A stretch of 64,000 nucleotides of DNA from Croceicoccus pelagius (GCF_001661915.1 NZ_LYWY01000037.1:248001-312000); one strand, 5' to 3'; shown: positions 1-14,205, numbered from the stretch's first letter. The notes: a model not told the origin generated them from the letters alone. A program made the numbers and translations.

Positions 1-775
1 CGATCCGGTACCAGGCAAAGGGTGAGAAACCGGCCTTGGAGACATAGGCGACAAAGGCGCGGATAACGATCAGTGCGACGATGAACGACACTACGAAGCC
101 GATCGCGATTTCGACCCAGCCGACCGTCATCGAACCTGCCGACAGGAGATCGCGGTACTGCCAGATTTCAAGCGTGGCGGCGCCAAGCATCGTCGGGATG
201 GCGAGGAAGAAGCTGAATTCGGCGGCCGTGCGCCGTTCGATCCCCATGGCGAGCGCGCCCATGATCGTCGCGCCTGAACGGCTGACGCCGGGCACCATGG
301 CAAGGCACTGGATGAAACCGACGCCCAGCGCCTGTTTTACCGGCAATTGTCCGATGCCGCTGGGCGGGCCTTCCTTGGCGACTTTCTCGATCACGAGGAT
401 CGCGATGCCGCCCGCGATCAGGGCCCACGCGACAACGGATGGGCTGCCTAGCATGATGTCGATGTAGTCCTTCATCAGCAGGCCGATCACGGCCGCGGGC
501 ATGAAGGCGACGAGCAGGTTTACGACGAACCGTATCGATTCGGGGTGGCGGTGGAGGATGCCGGTCCCGGCCGCCCAGAAAGTGCGCCGGTATTGCACCA
601 CGACCGCCAGGATCGCACCCAGCTGGATGACGACGTTGAAGACCTTCCACTCCTCCGCATCATAACCGAACAGGGCGGATGCGAGGATCAGGTGGCCGGT
701 CGACGAGACGGGGACGAATTCGGTGAGACCCTCGACTATACCGAGGAGGATTGCGGTCAGCGTGAGATTTTCCAT
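1..775 (-). CDS. uppP: Undecaprenyl-diphosphatase UppP (BacA), 3' end cut by the window
   Basis: Integral membrane enzyme that dephosphorylates undecaprenyl diphosphate so the lipid carrier can be reused for peptidoglycan and polysaccharide synthesis. Reading leftward from an ATG at 775 gives 258 codons with no stop. The family is usually about 265 residues, so only a few C-terminal residues lie outside the window. Both family signatures are present: the N-terminal EGLTEFVPVSSTGHLIL block and the PGVSRSGAT loop, which contains the catalytic Ser-Arg. Several hydrophobic helices alternate with short loops. No strong Shine-Dalgarno sequence precedes the start. Identification is firm; only the 3' end is unknown. 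Confidence 0.93.
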   Translation of the reverse strand, partial: MENLTLTAILLGIVEGLTEFVPVSSTGHLILASALFGYDAEEWKVFNVVIQLGAILAVVVQYRRTFWAAGTGILHRHPESIRFVVNLLVAFMPAAVIGLLMKDYIDIMLGSPSVVAWALIAGGIAILVIEKVAKEGPPSGIGQLPVKQALGVGFIQCLAMVPGVSRSGATIMGALAMGIERRTAAEFSFFLAIPTMLGAATLEIWQYRDLLSAGSMTVGWVEIAIGFVVSFIVALIVIRAFVAYVSKAGFSPFAWYRI

Positions 776-840
776 GCGCCGCGGGAGGTCGCCCGACGCT
801 CGGCCTAAGTCAAGCCGAATGCGCCGGGCTGTCCATTACT

Positions 841-2970
841 TTACCAGATGCGAACGCGCTCATCCGGGGGAAGATAGAGGTCGTCGCCCGGCTTCACGTC
901 GAATGCCTTGTACCATTCGTCGAAGTTACGGACGATGCCGTTGATGCGGTAGTGCGGCGGCGAGTGCGGATCGGTGACCAGCAGTTCACGCATGCGCTTT
1001 TCACGCATCTTCGAACGCCACACCTGTGCCCACGACATGAAGAAACGCTGGTCGCCGGTGTAACCGTCGATCACGGGTGCTTCCTCGCCGTTCAGCGAAA
1101 GCCGGTAGGCGCGATAGGCGAGCGAGAGGCCGCCGAGGTCGCCGATGTTTTCGCCCATGGTCAGGCGGCCGTTGACGCAGGTTTCGCCGTTATCGAACGG
1201 GCAGAAGGCATCGTACTGTGCGGCAAGAGCGTCCTGCAGCTTTTCAAAGTTGGCCTTGTCACCGTCGGTCCACCAGTTGCGAAGGTTGCCTTCGCCGTCG
1301 GACTTGGCGCCCTGATCGTCGAAGCCGTGGCCCATTTCGTGGCCGATGACCGCGCCGATCGCGCCGTAGTTGACGGCGGGGTCCGCCTCGACGTTGAAGA
1401 ACGGCGGCTGCAGGATGGCTGCGGGGAAGACGATCTCGTTCAGCGTCGGGTTGTAGTAGGCGTTCACGGTCTGCGGGAACATGCCCCATTCGCCGCGATC
1501 GACTTCCTGGCCGACCTTCTTGATCTCGTCTGCGAAGGCCCATTGCGACGCCATCATCGCGTTGGCGAGCGGATCGTTCGCAGTCGGCATCAGGCCTTCA
1601 TAGGTTTCGAACTCGTCGGGCGAACCGATCTTGGGCATGAAAGCGTTGAGCTTGGCCTTGGCCTCGACCTTGGTGTCCGCGCCCATCCACGTAAGATCGT
1701 CGAGGTTCGCATCCATCGCGGTGCGCAGGTTTGCGACCAGCGCTTCCATCTTGGCCTTCTCTTCGACCGAGTAGTACCGCTCGGTATAGATCTTGCCGAG
1801 CAGTTCGCCCATCTGGCCTTCGACGGCGTCGATGCCGCGCTTCCAACGGGGGCGCTGTTCTTCCTGGCCGCGCAGGGTGCGGCCATAGAAGTCGAAGCGC
1901 GCGTCGGCGATGTCGGTTGGCAGGACTTCGGAATGGCTCGACAGGAACTTGGCGGCGAGCCACGCCTGCCACGTTGAAACCGGAACCGTTTCCAGCATGT
2001 CGAGCACGGCCGGAACGCCGCCGCCGATGTTGGCGGCCGCTTCGGCGGCGTCGATGCCGGCCGCGTCCAGCTCTTCCTGCGTCGGCGGCATCTGCCACAC
2101 TACGGCGTAGGGCAGGTCGCCAAGACCCATGTCTGCAAGGAAGCGGGTCATCAGGCCGTCGGGGCCAAGTTCTGCCAGCTCGTTCGCTTCAAGTCGGGTG
2201 TAGGTCAGGTCGCGCTGGCGGCTGACTTCCTGGCTCCAGTCTTCCTGGGCCATGCGGACTTCGAGCGAATACACCGCACGGGCCGCTTCTTCGGGGTTCT
2301 GGTAACCGGCCTTGCCGAGCAGGAAGGCAAGATATTTCTTGTACTCGGCCTGCGCCTCGAGGTTGGTCGCGGTCGGCTTGAGGTAGTAGTCGCGGTCCGG
2401 CAGGCCCAGACCCGAGGTGAAGAAGTAGATCGCGTTGACGTCGCTGTTCTTCATGTCGGCGAAGACGGCGGGCGCGATGGGCGAGGCATAGCCCGGCGTC
2501 GCGAAGAGCTTGACGAGGTCGGCGGGCGTTTTCGCGGCATAGATCGTCTGCAGATAGGGCTGCGCAGGGGCAAGGCCGGCTGCGTCGATCGCATCGGTAT
2601 CCATGAACGCGGCATACGCGTTGGCAAGGCGCGCTTCGTCCGAGCCTGCTTCCCAGGTGCCTGCGGCCAGTTCCTTCAGGATCATGTGCACGCGAGCTTC
2701 GGACAGGTCGCCCAGAAGGTTGAAGGCGCCATAGCTCGTCTTGTCGGCAGGAATTTCGGTGGTCTTGATCCACTCGCCATTGACGTAGGCGTCGAAGTCG
2801 TCGCCCGGCTCAACCGATGTGTCCATGTACTGGGTCTGCACACCGAAAGCGCCCCAGTCGGCAGCCTCTGCGGCGGCGATGGTCTCTTCCGAGGTATCTT
2901 GCGCGATTGCGGGGGAGGTGAGAGCGAATGCGAGTGCCGAACAACCGGCGATAAGCAGTTTCCGTGTCAT
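841..2970 (-). CDS. M13 family zinc metallopeptidase (neprilysin/PepO-like), secreted
   Basis: A 709-residue exported peptidase. The ATG at 2970 is preferred over an in-frame start at 3006 because it puts a clean signal peptide (MTRKLLIAGCSALAFALTSPAIAQ, cleavage after AQ) at the N-terminus. The N-terminal M13 domain carries YVNGEWI and a conserved NAYYNPTLNEIVFPAAIL stretch. The catalytic zinc site HEMGH lies near residue 543, followed by the third ligand in ENIGDLGG. The protein ends in an aromatic residue (VRIW), as M13 enzymes do. It probably degrades peptides in the periplasm or outside the cell. The neighbouring genes do not suggest a dedicated substrate. Confidence 0.93.
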   Translation of the reverse strand: MTRKLLIAGCSALAFALTSPAIAQDTSEETIAAAEAADWGAFGVQTQYMDTSVEPGDDFDAYVNGEWIKTTEIPADKTSYGAFNLLGDLSEARVHMILKELAAGTWEAGSDEARLANAYAAFMDTDAIDAAGLAPAQPYLQTIYAAKTPADLVKLFATPGYASPIAPAVFADMKNSDVNAIYFFTSGLGLPDRDYYLKPTATNLEAQAEYKKYLAFLLGKAGYQNPEEAARAVYSLEVRMAQEDWSQEVSRQRDLTYTRLEANELAELGPDGLMTRFLADMGLGDLPYAVVWQMPPTQEELDAAGIDAAEAAANIGGGVPAVLDMLETVPVSTWQAWLAAKFLSSHSEVLPTDIADARFDFYGRTLRGQEEQRPRWKRGIDAVEGQMGELLGKIYTERYYSVEEKAKMEALVANLRTAMDANLDDLTWMGADTKVEAKAKLNAFMPKIGSPDEFETYEGLMPTANDPLANAMMASQWAFADEIKKVGQEVDRGEWGMFPQTVNAYYNPTLNEIVFPAAILQPPFFNVEADPAVNYGAIGAVIGHEMGHGFDDQGAKSDGEGNLRNWWTDGDKANFEKLQDALAAQYDAFCPFDNGETCVNGRLTMGENIGDLGGLSLAYRAYRLSLNGEEAPVIDGYTGDQRFFMSWAQVWRSKMREKRMRELLVTDPHSPPHYRINGIVRNFDEWYKAFDVKPGDDLYLPPDERVRIW

Positions 2971-3106
2971 AAGGGGGTGCAGTTCCGTTCGTTGTTCCAA
3001 TGCCAAGCGTCATAGCGCCGCACGCAGCGTTGCAGATGTCGTTCGTCGGTTTCTTTTGTAACTTTATCGATGAACTGCACCTGTAGATGGGTCAAGCGCC
3101 CGTTTT

Positions 3107-3130
3107 CGCAAGCCTGCGTTAAGGCTTGCG
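3107..3130 (-). terminator. Strong hairpin downstream of the ABC exporter
   Basis: A perfect 9-bp inverted repeat, CGCAAGCCT / AGGCTTGCG, with a 6-nt loop. It starts about 43 nt downstream of the ABC transporter stop codon and lies upstream of the M13 peptidase gene. On the minus strand it is followed by AAAA rather than a T run, so it is not a textbook intrinsic terminator. It could instead stabilise the mRNA end. Confidence 0.4.
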
Positions 3131-3173
3131 GGAAGGTTTCCGGCGATGTGAGGTGCTTGGTGCCGTCGAAACG

Positions 3174-4988
3174 TCAGGCCACGGGATCGTCGAACTGCAA
3201 CCGGGCAAGGCGCGCATAGAGCCCGCCTGCAGCGGAAAGCGTGTCGTGATCGCCCGTCTCGACGATGCGGCCCTCGTCCATAACGACGATGCGATCGGCG
3301 GCGCGAACCGTGGCAAGCCGGTGCGCGATGACCAGCGTGGTGCGGTTTTCCATCAGCCGGTCGAGCGCGGACTGGACCAGCCGTTCGCTCTCGGCATCGA
3401 GCGCGCTCGTCGCCTCGTCCAGCAGCAGGATCGGCGCGTCGCGCAGCAGGGCGCGAGCAATGGCGATACGCTGACGCTGGCCGCCCGACAGACGCGCCCC
3501 GGCCTCGCCGATGAAGGTGTCGAGACCTTCGGGCAAGTCACGAAGGAAAGTCTCGGCATTGGCGGCGCGGGCCGCTTCCCAGATTTCCTCGTCGCTTGCC
3601 TCGGGCTTGCCGTAGAGGATGTTGTAGCGCGCGGTCGCCGCAAACAGCACCGATTCCTGCGGCACCAGCGCGATCCGGTCGCGTATGTCGGCGGGGTCGG
3701 CGCGGGTCAGGTCCACCCCGTCGATCCGCACGTTGCCCGCCTGAGGATCGCGGAACCGTTCGACCAACTGGAACAGGGTCGACTTGCCGGCGCCCGAAGG
3801 GCCGACGACGGCGACGGTCTCGCCCGGTTCGATGATGAGCGTGAAATCCTCAAGCGCCGCACGCTCGGGTCGGGCGGGATAGCGGAACGTGACGTTCTGG
3901 AACGAGATCTGCCCGCGCGGCGGCACCGGCAGGGCCTGCGGTCGTTCCGGCGCGGCAATGGTGGGCCGCGCGTCCAGCAGTTCGCCCATGCGCTGTGCCG
4001 CACCCGCGGCGCGCAACAGGCTGCCGTACACTTCGGTCAAGGAACCGAACGCACCGGCGACAAGGCCGACGGTGATGACGAAGGCCGCGATCGTGCCGCC
4101 GCTGATGTTGCCTGCCGTAACTTCGATCGCACCTTTCCAGAGCAGCAGCGTGATCGCGCCGAAGATCATCGTCATGACAACGAACGTCAGGACCGAGCGG
4201 ACCTTGATCCTCTTGCTGGCCGCTTCGAAGCTGCGATCCACGGCACCGCGGAAGCGGTCGCGTTCGCGGTCTTCCTGATTGAAAGCCTGCACGATCTGCA
4301 TCGAGGATAGCACCTCGCTGGTCATCGCGCCGACGTCGGCGATGCGGTCCTGGCTGGCGCGCGACAGGTTGCGCACCTTGCGGCCGAACCAGATGATCGG
4401 CAGGACGACGCAAGGGATCGCCAGCACCAGCCATGCGCTGAGCGTGGGGGCGAGATAGAACATGTAGGCCGTGCCGCCGATGGCCATCAGCAGGTTGCGC
4501 AGCGCGACCGAAACGGTGCTGGAAACCACCTGTTCGATGATCGCGGTATCGGCCGTCATGCGCGATGCGATTTCGGATGGGCTGTTCACTTCATAGAACG
4601 CGGGCGGCATCGCCATCAGGTGGCGGTTCACCCTCACGCGCAAGTCCGCGACGACACGTTCGCCCAGCCATGACACGAAATAGAATCGGAACGCCGTGCC
4701 CACCGCCATGATCACGACGATCAGCAGCAGGTACTGGAACCAGCGGGATATATCCCCTTCGCCCGAAAAACCCCGGTCGATGATCAGGCGGAAGCCGGAA
4801 GGGATGGCCAGCGTCGCTGCAGAAGTGATGATCAATGCGACCAGCGCGGCACCGACCACGCCCGGATACTTGCGCGCGGCATCGGCAAGCAGGCGCAAGG
4901 GTCCCAGGCTTTTCGCCTTGGGCGCGTCGTTGCCGCTGGTTTCCGCCGGTGTGTCCTGGCGCGACTTGCGCCGCCTGTTCCCGCTCAT
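3174..4988 (-). CDS. ABC transporter, fused permease and ATPase (ABCB/MsbA-type exporter half)
   Basis: A 604-residue half-transporter counted from the ATG at 4988 (MSGNRRRK); an in-frame extension to 5048 is possible but lacks support. Residues 1 to about 330 form a six-helix exporter membrane domain. The nucleotide-binding domain follows, with Walker A GPSGAGKST near 391, signature LSGGQRQRIAIARALL near 499 and Walker B ILLLDEATSALD near 515. The basic, polar first 40 residues are cytosolic. Such homodimers export lipids, peptides or drugs. The sequence does not reveal the substrate and no periplasmic or outer-membrane partner is adjacent. Confidence 0.9.
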   Translation of the reverse strand: MSGNRRRKSRQDTPAETSGNDAPKAKSLGPLRLLADAARKYPGVVGAALVALIITSAATLAIPSGFRLIIDRGFSGEGDISRWFQYLLLIVVIMAVGTAFRFYFVSWLGERVVADLRVRVNRHLMAMPPAFYEVNSPSEIASRMTADTAIIEQVVSSTVSVALRNLLMAIGGTAYMFYLAPTLSAWLVLAIPCVVLPIIWFGRKVRNLSRASQDRIADVGAMTSEVLSSMQIVQAFNQEDRERDRFRGAVDRSFEAASKRIKVRSVLTFVVMTMIFGAITLLLWKGAIEVTAGNISGGTIAAFVITVGLVAGAFGSLTEVYGSLLRAAGAAQRMGELLDARPTIAAPERPQALPVPPRGQISFQNVTFRYPARPERAALEDFTLIIEPGETVAVVGPSGAGKSTLFQLVERFRDPQAGNVRIDGVDLTRADPADIRDRIALVPQESVLFAATARYNILYGKPEASDEEIWEAARAANAETFLRDLPEGLDTFIGEAGARLSGGQRQRIAIARALLRDAPILLLDEATSALDAESERLVQSALDRLMENRTTLVIAHRLATVRAADRIVVMDEGRIVETGDHDTLSAAGGLYARLARLQFDDPVA

Positions 4989-5167
4989 GGCGCGGGGCCT
5001 AGCCCAAAGGCGAGGCAGGGCCAAGTGCCCCTGGGGTCTAATCCTCACCGGCGTTGCCCATTACGGCAGGTCAAGTCTCTCTCGCGGCTGCAAAATAATC
5101 TTGTGCATTGCAACGAGAGGCGCAACGGTCGATATTGGTGGCGGAGGAGATACGAGGAGGACCACGT

Positions 5168-6412
5168 TTGCTCTACCAGATCTACGAGCTTCAGAAGGCC
5201 TGGCTGTCCAGCGCGAGCGCTGCCGCTTCGGTCGGTGCCGAATGGCTCGGCAACCCGCGCAACCCGCTTGGCTACACCGGTTTCGGCCCCGCGATTTCCT
5301 CTGCCATGGAAGTCTTTGCGCACGCCGCGTCCCCGCGCGGCAAACCCGCTTTCGGCATCACCCGCGTCGAACGTGACGGCAAATCCTTCGAGGTTGCCGA
5401 GGCCGACGTTCTGCACAAGCCGTTCGGGAACCTCAAGAAATTCACGCACGACGGCCTGCCCAAGGATCCGCCCCGATTGTTGATCGTCGCACCGATGAGC
5501 GGTCACTACGCCACGCTGCTGCGCGGCACGGTCGAGCGTATGCTCGAAAACGCGGAAGTCTACATCACCGACTGGGCCGACGCGAAGATGGTGCCTATGT
5601 CGGAAGGCACCTTCGATCTCGACGCCTATATCGACTACGTGATCGAATTCCTCGAATTCATCGGCCCCGGCGCGAACGTCATGGCCGTGTGCCAGCCTTC
5701 GGTCCCGGCCTTTGCGGCAACCGCGATCATGGCTGAGCAGGGCAATCCCTGCCGTCCGGCAACGCTGACCATGATGGGCGGCCCGATCGACACCCGCGAA
5801 GCGCCGACCGAAGTGAACGACATGGCGACCTCGCGCCCGATGGCGTGGTTCAAGCAGAACCTGATCCAGACGGTGCCGCTGCACTATCCGGGCGCCGGAC
5901 GCCGGGTCTATCCCGGTTTCCTGCAGCTCGCCGGCTTCATGTCGATGAACCTGGGCAACCACATGATGAGCCATTACGCGATGTTCAAACATCTCGTCGT
6001 GGGCGACGGCGAAAGCGCCGAGGCGACGAAGATCTTCTACGACGAATATCTCGCCGTTTGCGACATGACGGCAGAGTTCTATCTCCAGACCGTGAATGCC
6101 GTGTTCAAGGAATACCTGCTGCCGCGCGGCCTGCTGACCCACAAGGGCAAGAAGGTCGATCTGGGCGCGATCACCGACACCGCGATCCTGTGCGTGGAAG
6201 GCGAGCGCGACGACATTTCGGGCGTCGGCCAGACGAAAGCGGCGCTGGACATCACGCCCAACCTTCCGGACGACAAGAAGCTCTATCACCTGGCCCCGGC
6301 AGTCGGGCACTACGGCATCTTCAACGGTTCGAAGTGGCGTTCCAGCATTGCCCCGATAGCGGAGCAGTGGATGGCACAGCACCGCCGCGGCAAGTTGCAG
6401 GCCGTCGCCTGA
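5168..6412 (+). CDS. phaZ: Intracellular polyhydroxyalkanoate (PHB) depolymerase PhaZ
   Basis: Degrades stored polyhydroxybutyrate granules in the cytoplasm to hydroxybutyrate or oligomers. I choose a TTG start at 5168: AGGAGG sits 7 nt upstream (5155-5160) and translation then begins (M)LYQIYELQ, the family N-terminus. This gives 414 residues. The alpha/beta-hydrolase core has the Cys-type nucleophile motif AVCQPSVP (Cys175) plus Asp348 in GERDD and His381 in VGHYG. Their spacing matches the Cys-Asp-His triad recalled for Ralstonia eutropha PhaZ1. There is no signal peptide, as expected for the intracellular type. phaB lies about 9 kb away; phaC and a phasin are not in the window. Confidence 0.92.
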   Translation: MLYQIYELQKAWLSSASAAASVGAEWLGNPRNPLGYTGFGPAISSAMEVFAHAASPRGKPAFGITRVERDGKSFEVAEADVLHKPFGNLKKFTHDGLPKDPPRLLIVAPMSGHYATLLRGTVERMLENAEVYITDWADAKMVPMSEGTFDLDAYIDYVIEFLEFIGPGANVMAVCQPSVPAFAATAIMAEQGNPCRPATLTMMGGPIDTREAPTEVNDMATSRPMAWFKQNLIQTVPLHYPGAGRRVYPGFLQLAGFMSMNLGNHMMSHYAMFKHLVVGDGESAEATKIFYDEYLAVCDMTAEFYLQTVNAVFKEYLLPRGLLTHKGKKVDLGAITDTAILCVEGERDDISGVGQTKAALDITPNLPDDKKLYHLAPAVGHYGIFNGSKWRSSIAPIAEQWMAQHRRGKLQAVA

Positions 6413-6440
6413 TCCTGGCGGCCTGATGCCGCGGAGTTGA

Positions 6441-6467
6441 GGTGGCGGCGAAACTTGCGCCGTCACC
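6441..6467 (+). terminator. Hairpin downstream of phaZ
   Basis: GGTGGCGGCG pairs with CGCCGTCACC across a 7-nt loop (10 bp with one G-U wobble), about 30 nt after the phaZ stop. No T tract follows. It may end transcription with Rho or simply protect the 3' end. Confidence 0.35.
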
Positions 6468-6548
6468 GCGAGACCTAACCCATCGTTATCACTGCATTTA
6501 CCAAGTCCGTTTAAGACATCTTCTCGCAAACCCTGCGAAAGAGGACGG

Positions 6549-7901
6549 ATGGACGCTGTGATGAAGATTGTCGGCCTTTTGCTGCGAATCGGCGGTGCCG
6601 TTGCGGGCGTGGCCGCTGTCATGTTTATTCCCGATGCGGTTCTGACGCGCTCGATCGCCGCGCTCGGCCTTTCGGGCAGCGTCGATCTCACCATGGCCCG
6701 CGTGGCCGCGCATGGCCTGTTCGGGCTCATCGGTTTGCTCATCGGTTCACAGATCGCGGCAATGCTTCGCCACCGTCCGGTCGAGGCACCGGGTAGCCGC
6801 CATGACGCGGCCGAAGCCGTTCCGCGCCTGCGCCGCCATTTGGTCGAGGGTGAGAAGAAACAGGTTTCCGCCGTTCCCCGCTACGAAGATCCGAACGCTG
6901 CGCCGACCAAGCCGGTCGCGGTATCGTTCAAGGAGCTTGGGCTGGAGCATCCCCACGCCAGCGAATATCCCGATCCCGCAGGCGGCGAGCATGACGATCA
7001 CCACGATGCCTTCGCCTACCGCGAAGAAGCGCAACGCCCCGAAAGTGCCGGCAGTGCCGATGACGAGTGGGCCGAGTTTGGCGACGTTCCGCCCCCGGTC
7101 CGTGCGCAGCCCTCTCCTGTGAATACTGCATCGGCAGGTGAGGAGCCGGTCGAAGCCGAGCCTGTCGCACAATGGACGACGCCCGAACCGTTTCCGGCCG
7201 AGCCTGAAGCCGCTCCGGTCGAGGAACCCGCAGCCGAAGTCGCCTCGGCGCAGGGCTGGGGCGACGCTCCGGCATCGGGCGATCTCGACTTCGAACCTTG
7301 GCCCGAGGAAGCAGAGGCAGAGCCCGAGTGGATGCCCGAGCCTGCCGTGGAAGCAGTGCCGGTTGAAGAAGTCTACGAGCCCGCACCTGAACCGGCCTAC
7401 GAGACCGCGACCGCAGAGCCCGAACCCGCAGCGCCCCCCGAGCCGGTTGCCGAGGTGCGTCCTGCACCGGAACCCGCACCTCAAGCTGTTCCGCAGTCCG
7501 CTCCGCAGTACGCTACCATGCCCGAACCGGCCCCGATCGCGTCGATGATGCCTGCTCCGGCCCCGGCCCCGACTTCGGAGCCTGTCGGAGATGTAGGACC
7601 GGACCAGTATTCACGCGTCAGGTTCGCCGCGCCCAGTGACGAAAACTGGTACGACGGTGCTGGCGACGACGAGGAAGAGGCCGAGGACGACGGCGCCGGT
7701 TATGGCTCGCTGTCCGATATCGGCCTTGGCCGCACCCACCAGCCGCGCGGCGGCGAGGGCCAGCGCGGCGAGGCTCTGCTGCCGCCTTCGGAATTTGCCA
7801 AGACCAGTGCTCCGGGGGCGATTCCGAAAGGCAAACCGCAAGATTTCCGCCTACGCGAGGCACTCGAGGAACTGATGCGGGTCGATCCTTCGAACCGCTA
7901 A
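6549..7901 (+). CDS. Hypothetical membrane-anchored acidic Pro/Ala/Glu-rich protein
   Basis: A 450-residue protein I do not recognise. Two hydrophobic segments at roughly residues 5-28 and 50-72 form an N-terminal membrane anchor. Residues about 85-370 are low complexity, dominated by Pro, Ala and Glu with many PEP/EPA repeats, and are probably disordered and strongly negative. A short better-conserved-looking tail (FRLREALEELMRVDPSNR) ends the protein. The start is preceded by GAGG a few bases upstream. A strong terminator follows the stop, so it is a monocistronic unit between phaZ and gltB. Its composition would suit a periplasm-spanning or scaffold protein, but no function can be assigned. 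Confidence 0.75.
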   Translation: MDAVMKIVGLLLRIGGAVAGVAAVMFIPDAVLTRSIAALGLSGSVDLTMARVAAHGLFGLIGLLIGSQIAAMLRHRPVEAPGSRHDAAEAVPRLRRHLVEGEKKQVSAVPRYEDPNAAPTKPVAVSFKELGLEHPHASEYPDPAGGEHDDHHDAFAYREEAQRPESAGSADDEWAEFGDVPPPVRAQPSPVNTASAGEEPVEAEPVAQWTTPEPFPAEPEAAPVEEPAAEVASAQGWGDAPASGDLDFEPWPEEAEAEPEWMPEPAVEAVPVEEVYEPAPEPAYETATAEPEPAAPPEPVAEVRPAPEPAPQAVPQSAPQYATMPEPAPIASMMPAPAPAPTSEPVGDVGPDQYSRVRFAAPSDENWYDGAGDDEEEAEDDGAGYGSLSDIGLGRTHQPRGGEGQRGEALLPPSEFAKTSAPGAIPKGKPQDFRLREALEELMRVDPSNR

Positions 7902-7922
7902 GGCCATGAAAAATATCGCCTA

Positions 7923-7955
7923 GGTGGTCGGGATGGGGGCCCCGGCCGCCTTTTT
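7923..7955 (+). terminator. Intrinsic terminator after the acidic membrane protein
   Basis: GGTGGTCGGG (7923-7932) pairs with CCCGGCCGCC (7941-7950), 10 bp with two G-U wobbles and an 8-nt loop. TTTTT (7951-7955) follows immediately. It lies about 20 nt after the stop and insulates gltB from upstream transcription. Confidence 0.8.
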
Positions 7956-7992
7956 CGTCTACTGTGCAGTTGCAAAAATCCAAATCTATCGC

Positions 7993-8007
7993 CATGGGGT
8001 TCCCATG
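7993..8007. promoter_or_regulatory. Inverted repeat in the gltB leader region
   Basis: CATGGG-GTT-CCCATG, a perfect 6-bp inverted repeat with a 3-nt spacer, about 85 nt upstream of the gltB start and downstream of the preceding terminator. The position suits an operator near the gltBD promoter, but the cognate regulator cannot be named from sequence. Confidence 0.3.
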
Positions 8008-8092
8008 CGCCATTTCGCTGCGCGTTCGCGGCGACTGAGTCGCATTTTATTTCCGGATAATGGTTGTCCGGGCCCCGACAGGATAGGTGAAA

Positions 8093-12733
<4,641 letters not shown>

Positions 12734-12746
12734 GGGTCAGCAAACG

Positions 12747-14183
12747 ATGGGCAAGGAAACGGGCTTTCTCGAACTCGACCGTGTCGACCGCACTTACGCG
12801 GATCCGGCCGAGCGTCTGCAGCACTACAAGGAATTCGTGATTCCCCACACCGAGGACGGACTGCGTTCGCAGGCCTCGCGGTGCATGAATTGCGGCATTC
12901 CCTACTGTCACAACGGCTGTCCGGTGAACAACATCATCCCGGACTGGAACCACATGACCTATGAAGGAGACTGGAAGGAGGCGCTGATCACGCTGCACTC
13001 CACCAACAACTTCCCCGAGTTCACCGGCCGCATCTGCCCCGCGCCCTGCGAGGCAGCCTGCACGCTGAACATCACGGACGAGCCGGTCACCATCAAATCG
13101 ATCGAATGCGCCATCGTCGACAAGGGGTGGGAGAACGACTGGATCAAGCCGCAAGTGCCGGAAAAGCGGACTGGCAAGTCGGTTGCCGTCGTCGGCTCGG
13201 GCCCGGCGGGCATGGCATGCGCGCAGCAGCTCGCCCGTGCCGGCCACTCGGTCACCGTGTTCGAGAAGAGCGACCGCGTCGGCGGCCTGCTCCGTTACGG
13301 CATCCCGGACTTCAAGATGGAAAAGCACCTCATCAACCGCCGCGCGGCGCAGATGGAGGCTGAGGGCGTCAACTTCCGCACTTCGACCGAAGTGGGCGTC
13401 GACATTTCCATCAAGACGCTGAAGGAAAACTTCGACGCGGTGGTCCTGGCTGGCGGCGCTGAAGACGCCCGCACGCTCGACATCCCCGGTTCGGAAATGA
13501 GCGGGGTCCGCCTCGCCATGGAATTCCTGACGCAGCAGAACAAGCGCAACGCGGGCGACGACGAACAGCGCGCCGCCCCGCGCGGTACGCTGACCGCGAC
13601 CGGCAAGCACGTCATCGTCATCGGCGGCGGCGACACCGGTTCGGACTGCGTCGGCACCTCGAACCGCCAGGGCGCGGCGAGCGTGACGCAGATCGAGATC
13701 ATGCCCAAACCTCCCGAAAAGGAAAACAAGGCGCTGACGTGGCCGAACTGGCCGCTGAAGCTGCGGACGTCGTCCAGCCACGAGGAAGGCGTCGACCGCG
13801 ACTGGGCGATCCTGACCAAGCGTGTCGTCGGCGAAAACGGCAAGGTCACCGGCCTCGAATGCGTCCGCATCGAGTGGGAAGGCCGCGAGATGAAGGAGAT
13901 CGAGGGCAGCGAATTCACGCTGAAGGCAGATCTCATATTGCTCGCCATGGGCTTCGTCGGCCCGAAGAAGAGCGGTATGCTCGATCAGGCCGGTCTCGAA
14001 TATGATCCGCGCGGCAACGTGAAGGCCGACACCGTGTCCTATCGCACCAGCGACGAAAACGTCTGGGCTTGTGGCGACATGCGCCGCGGGCAGAGCCTTG
14101 TCGTCTGGGCCATCCGCGAAGGCCGGCAGTGCGCCCGCTCGCTTGACGAGGCGCTGATGGGCGTGAGCGAACTCGCCCGTTAA
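12747..14183 (+). CDS. gltD: Glutamate synthase (NADPH) small subunit
   Basis: The 478-residue small subunit of GOGAT passes electrons from NADPH through FAD and 4Fe-4S clusters to GltB. The N-terminal cluster motif [14 protein letters not shown] lies near residues 47-60, with a second cysteine group CPAPCEAAC. The FAD-binding [13 protein letters not shown] follows, then an NADPH-binding [10 protein letters not shown]. The C-terminal [19 protein letters not shown] is typical of the family. It is the second gene of the gltBD operon and ends just before a strong intrinsic terminator. Confidence 0.98.
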   Translation: MGKETGFLELDRVDRTYADPAERLQHYKEFVIPHTEDGLRSQASRCMNCGIPYCHNGCPVNNIIPDWNHMTYEGDWKEALITLHSTNNFPEFTGRICPAPCEAACTLNITDEPVTIKSIECAIVDKGWENDWIKPQVPEKRTGKSVAVVGSGPAGMACAQQLARAGHSVTVFEKSDRVGGLLRYGIPDFKMEKHLINRRAAQMEAEGVNFRTSTEVGVDISIKTLKENFDAVVLAGGAEDARTLDIPGSEMSGVRLAMEFLTQQNKRNAGDDEQRAAPRGTLTATGKHVIVIGGGDTGSDCVGTSNRQGAASVTQIEIMPKPPEKENKALTWPNWPLKLRTSSSHEEGVDRDWAILTKRVVGENGKVTGLECVRIEWEGREMKEIEGSEFTLKADLILLAMGFVGPKKSGMLDQAGLEYDPRGNVKADTVSYRTSDENVWACGDMRRGQSLVVWAIREGRQCARSLDEALMGVSELAR

Positions 14184-14205
14184 TCGGCCTAGCCGCTGAA
14201 AACAG

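Noticed and set aside
2992-3007. GTTC repeats suggesting a LexA-type operator
   Set aside because: The spacing (12 or 7 bases between starts) does not match the GTTC-N7-GTTC alphaproteobacterial site.
5045-6742. 565-residue open frame antisense to phaZ
   Set aside because: It overlaps the well-supported phaZ gene, and its composition (arginine-, histidine- and valine-rich) fits a mirror frame rather than a protein.
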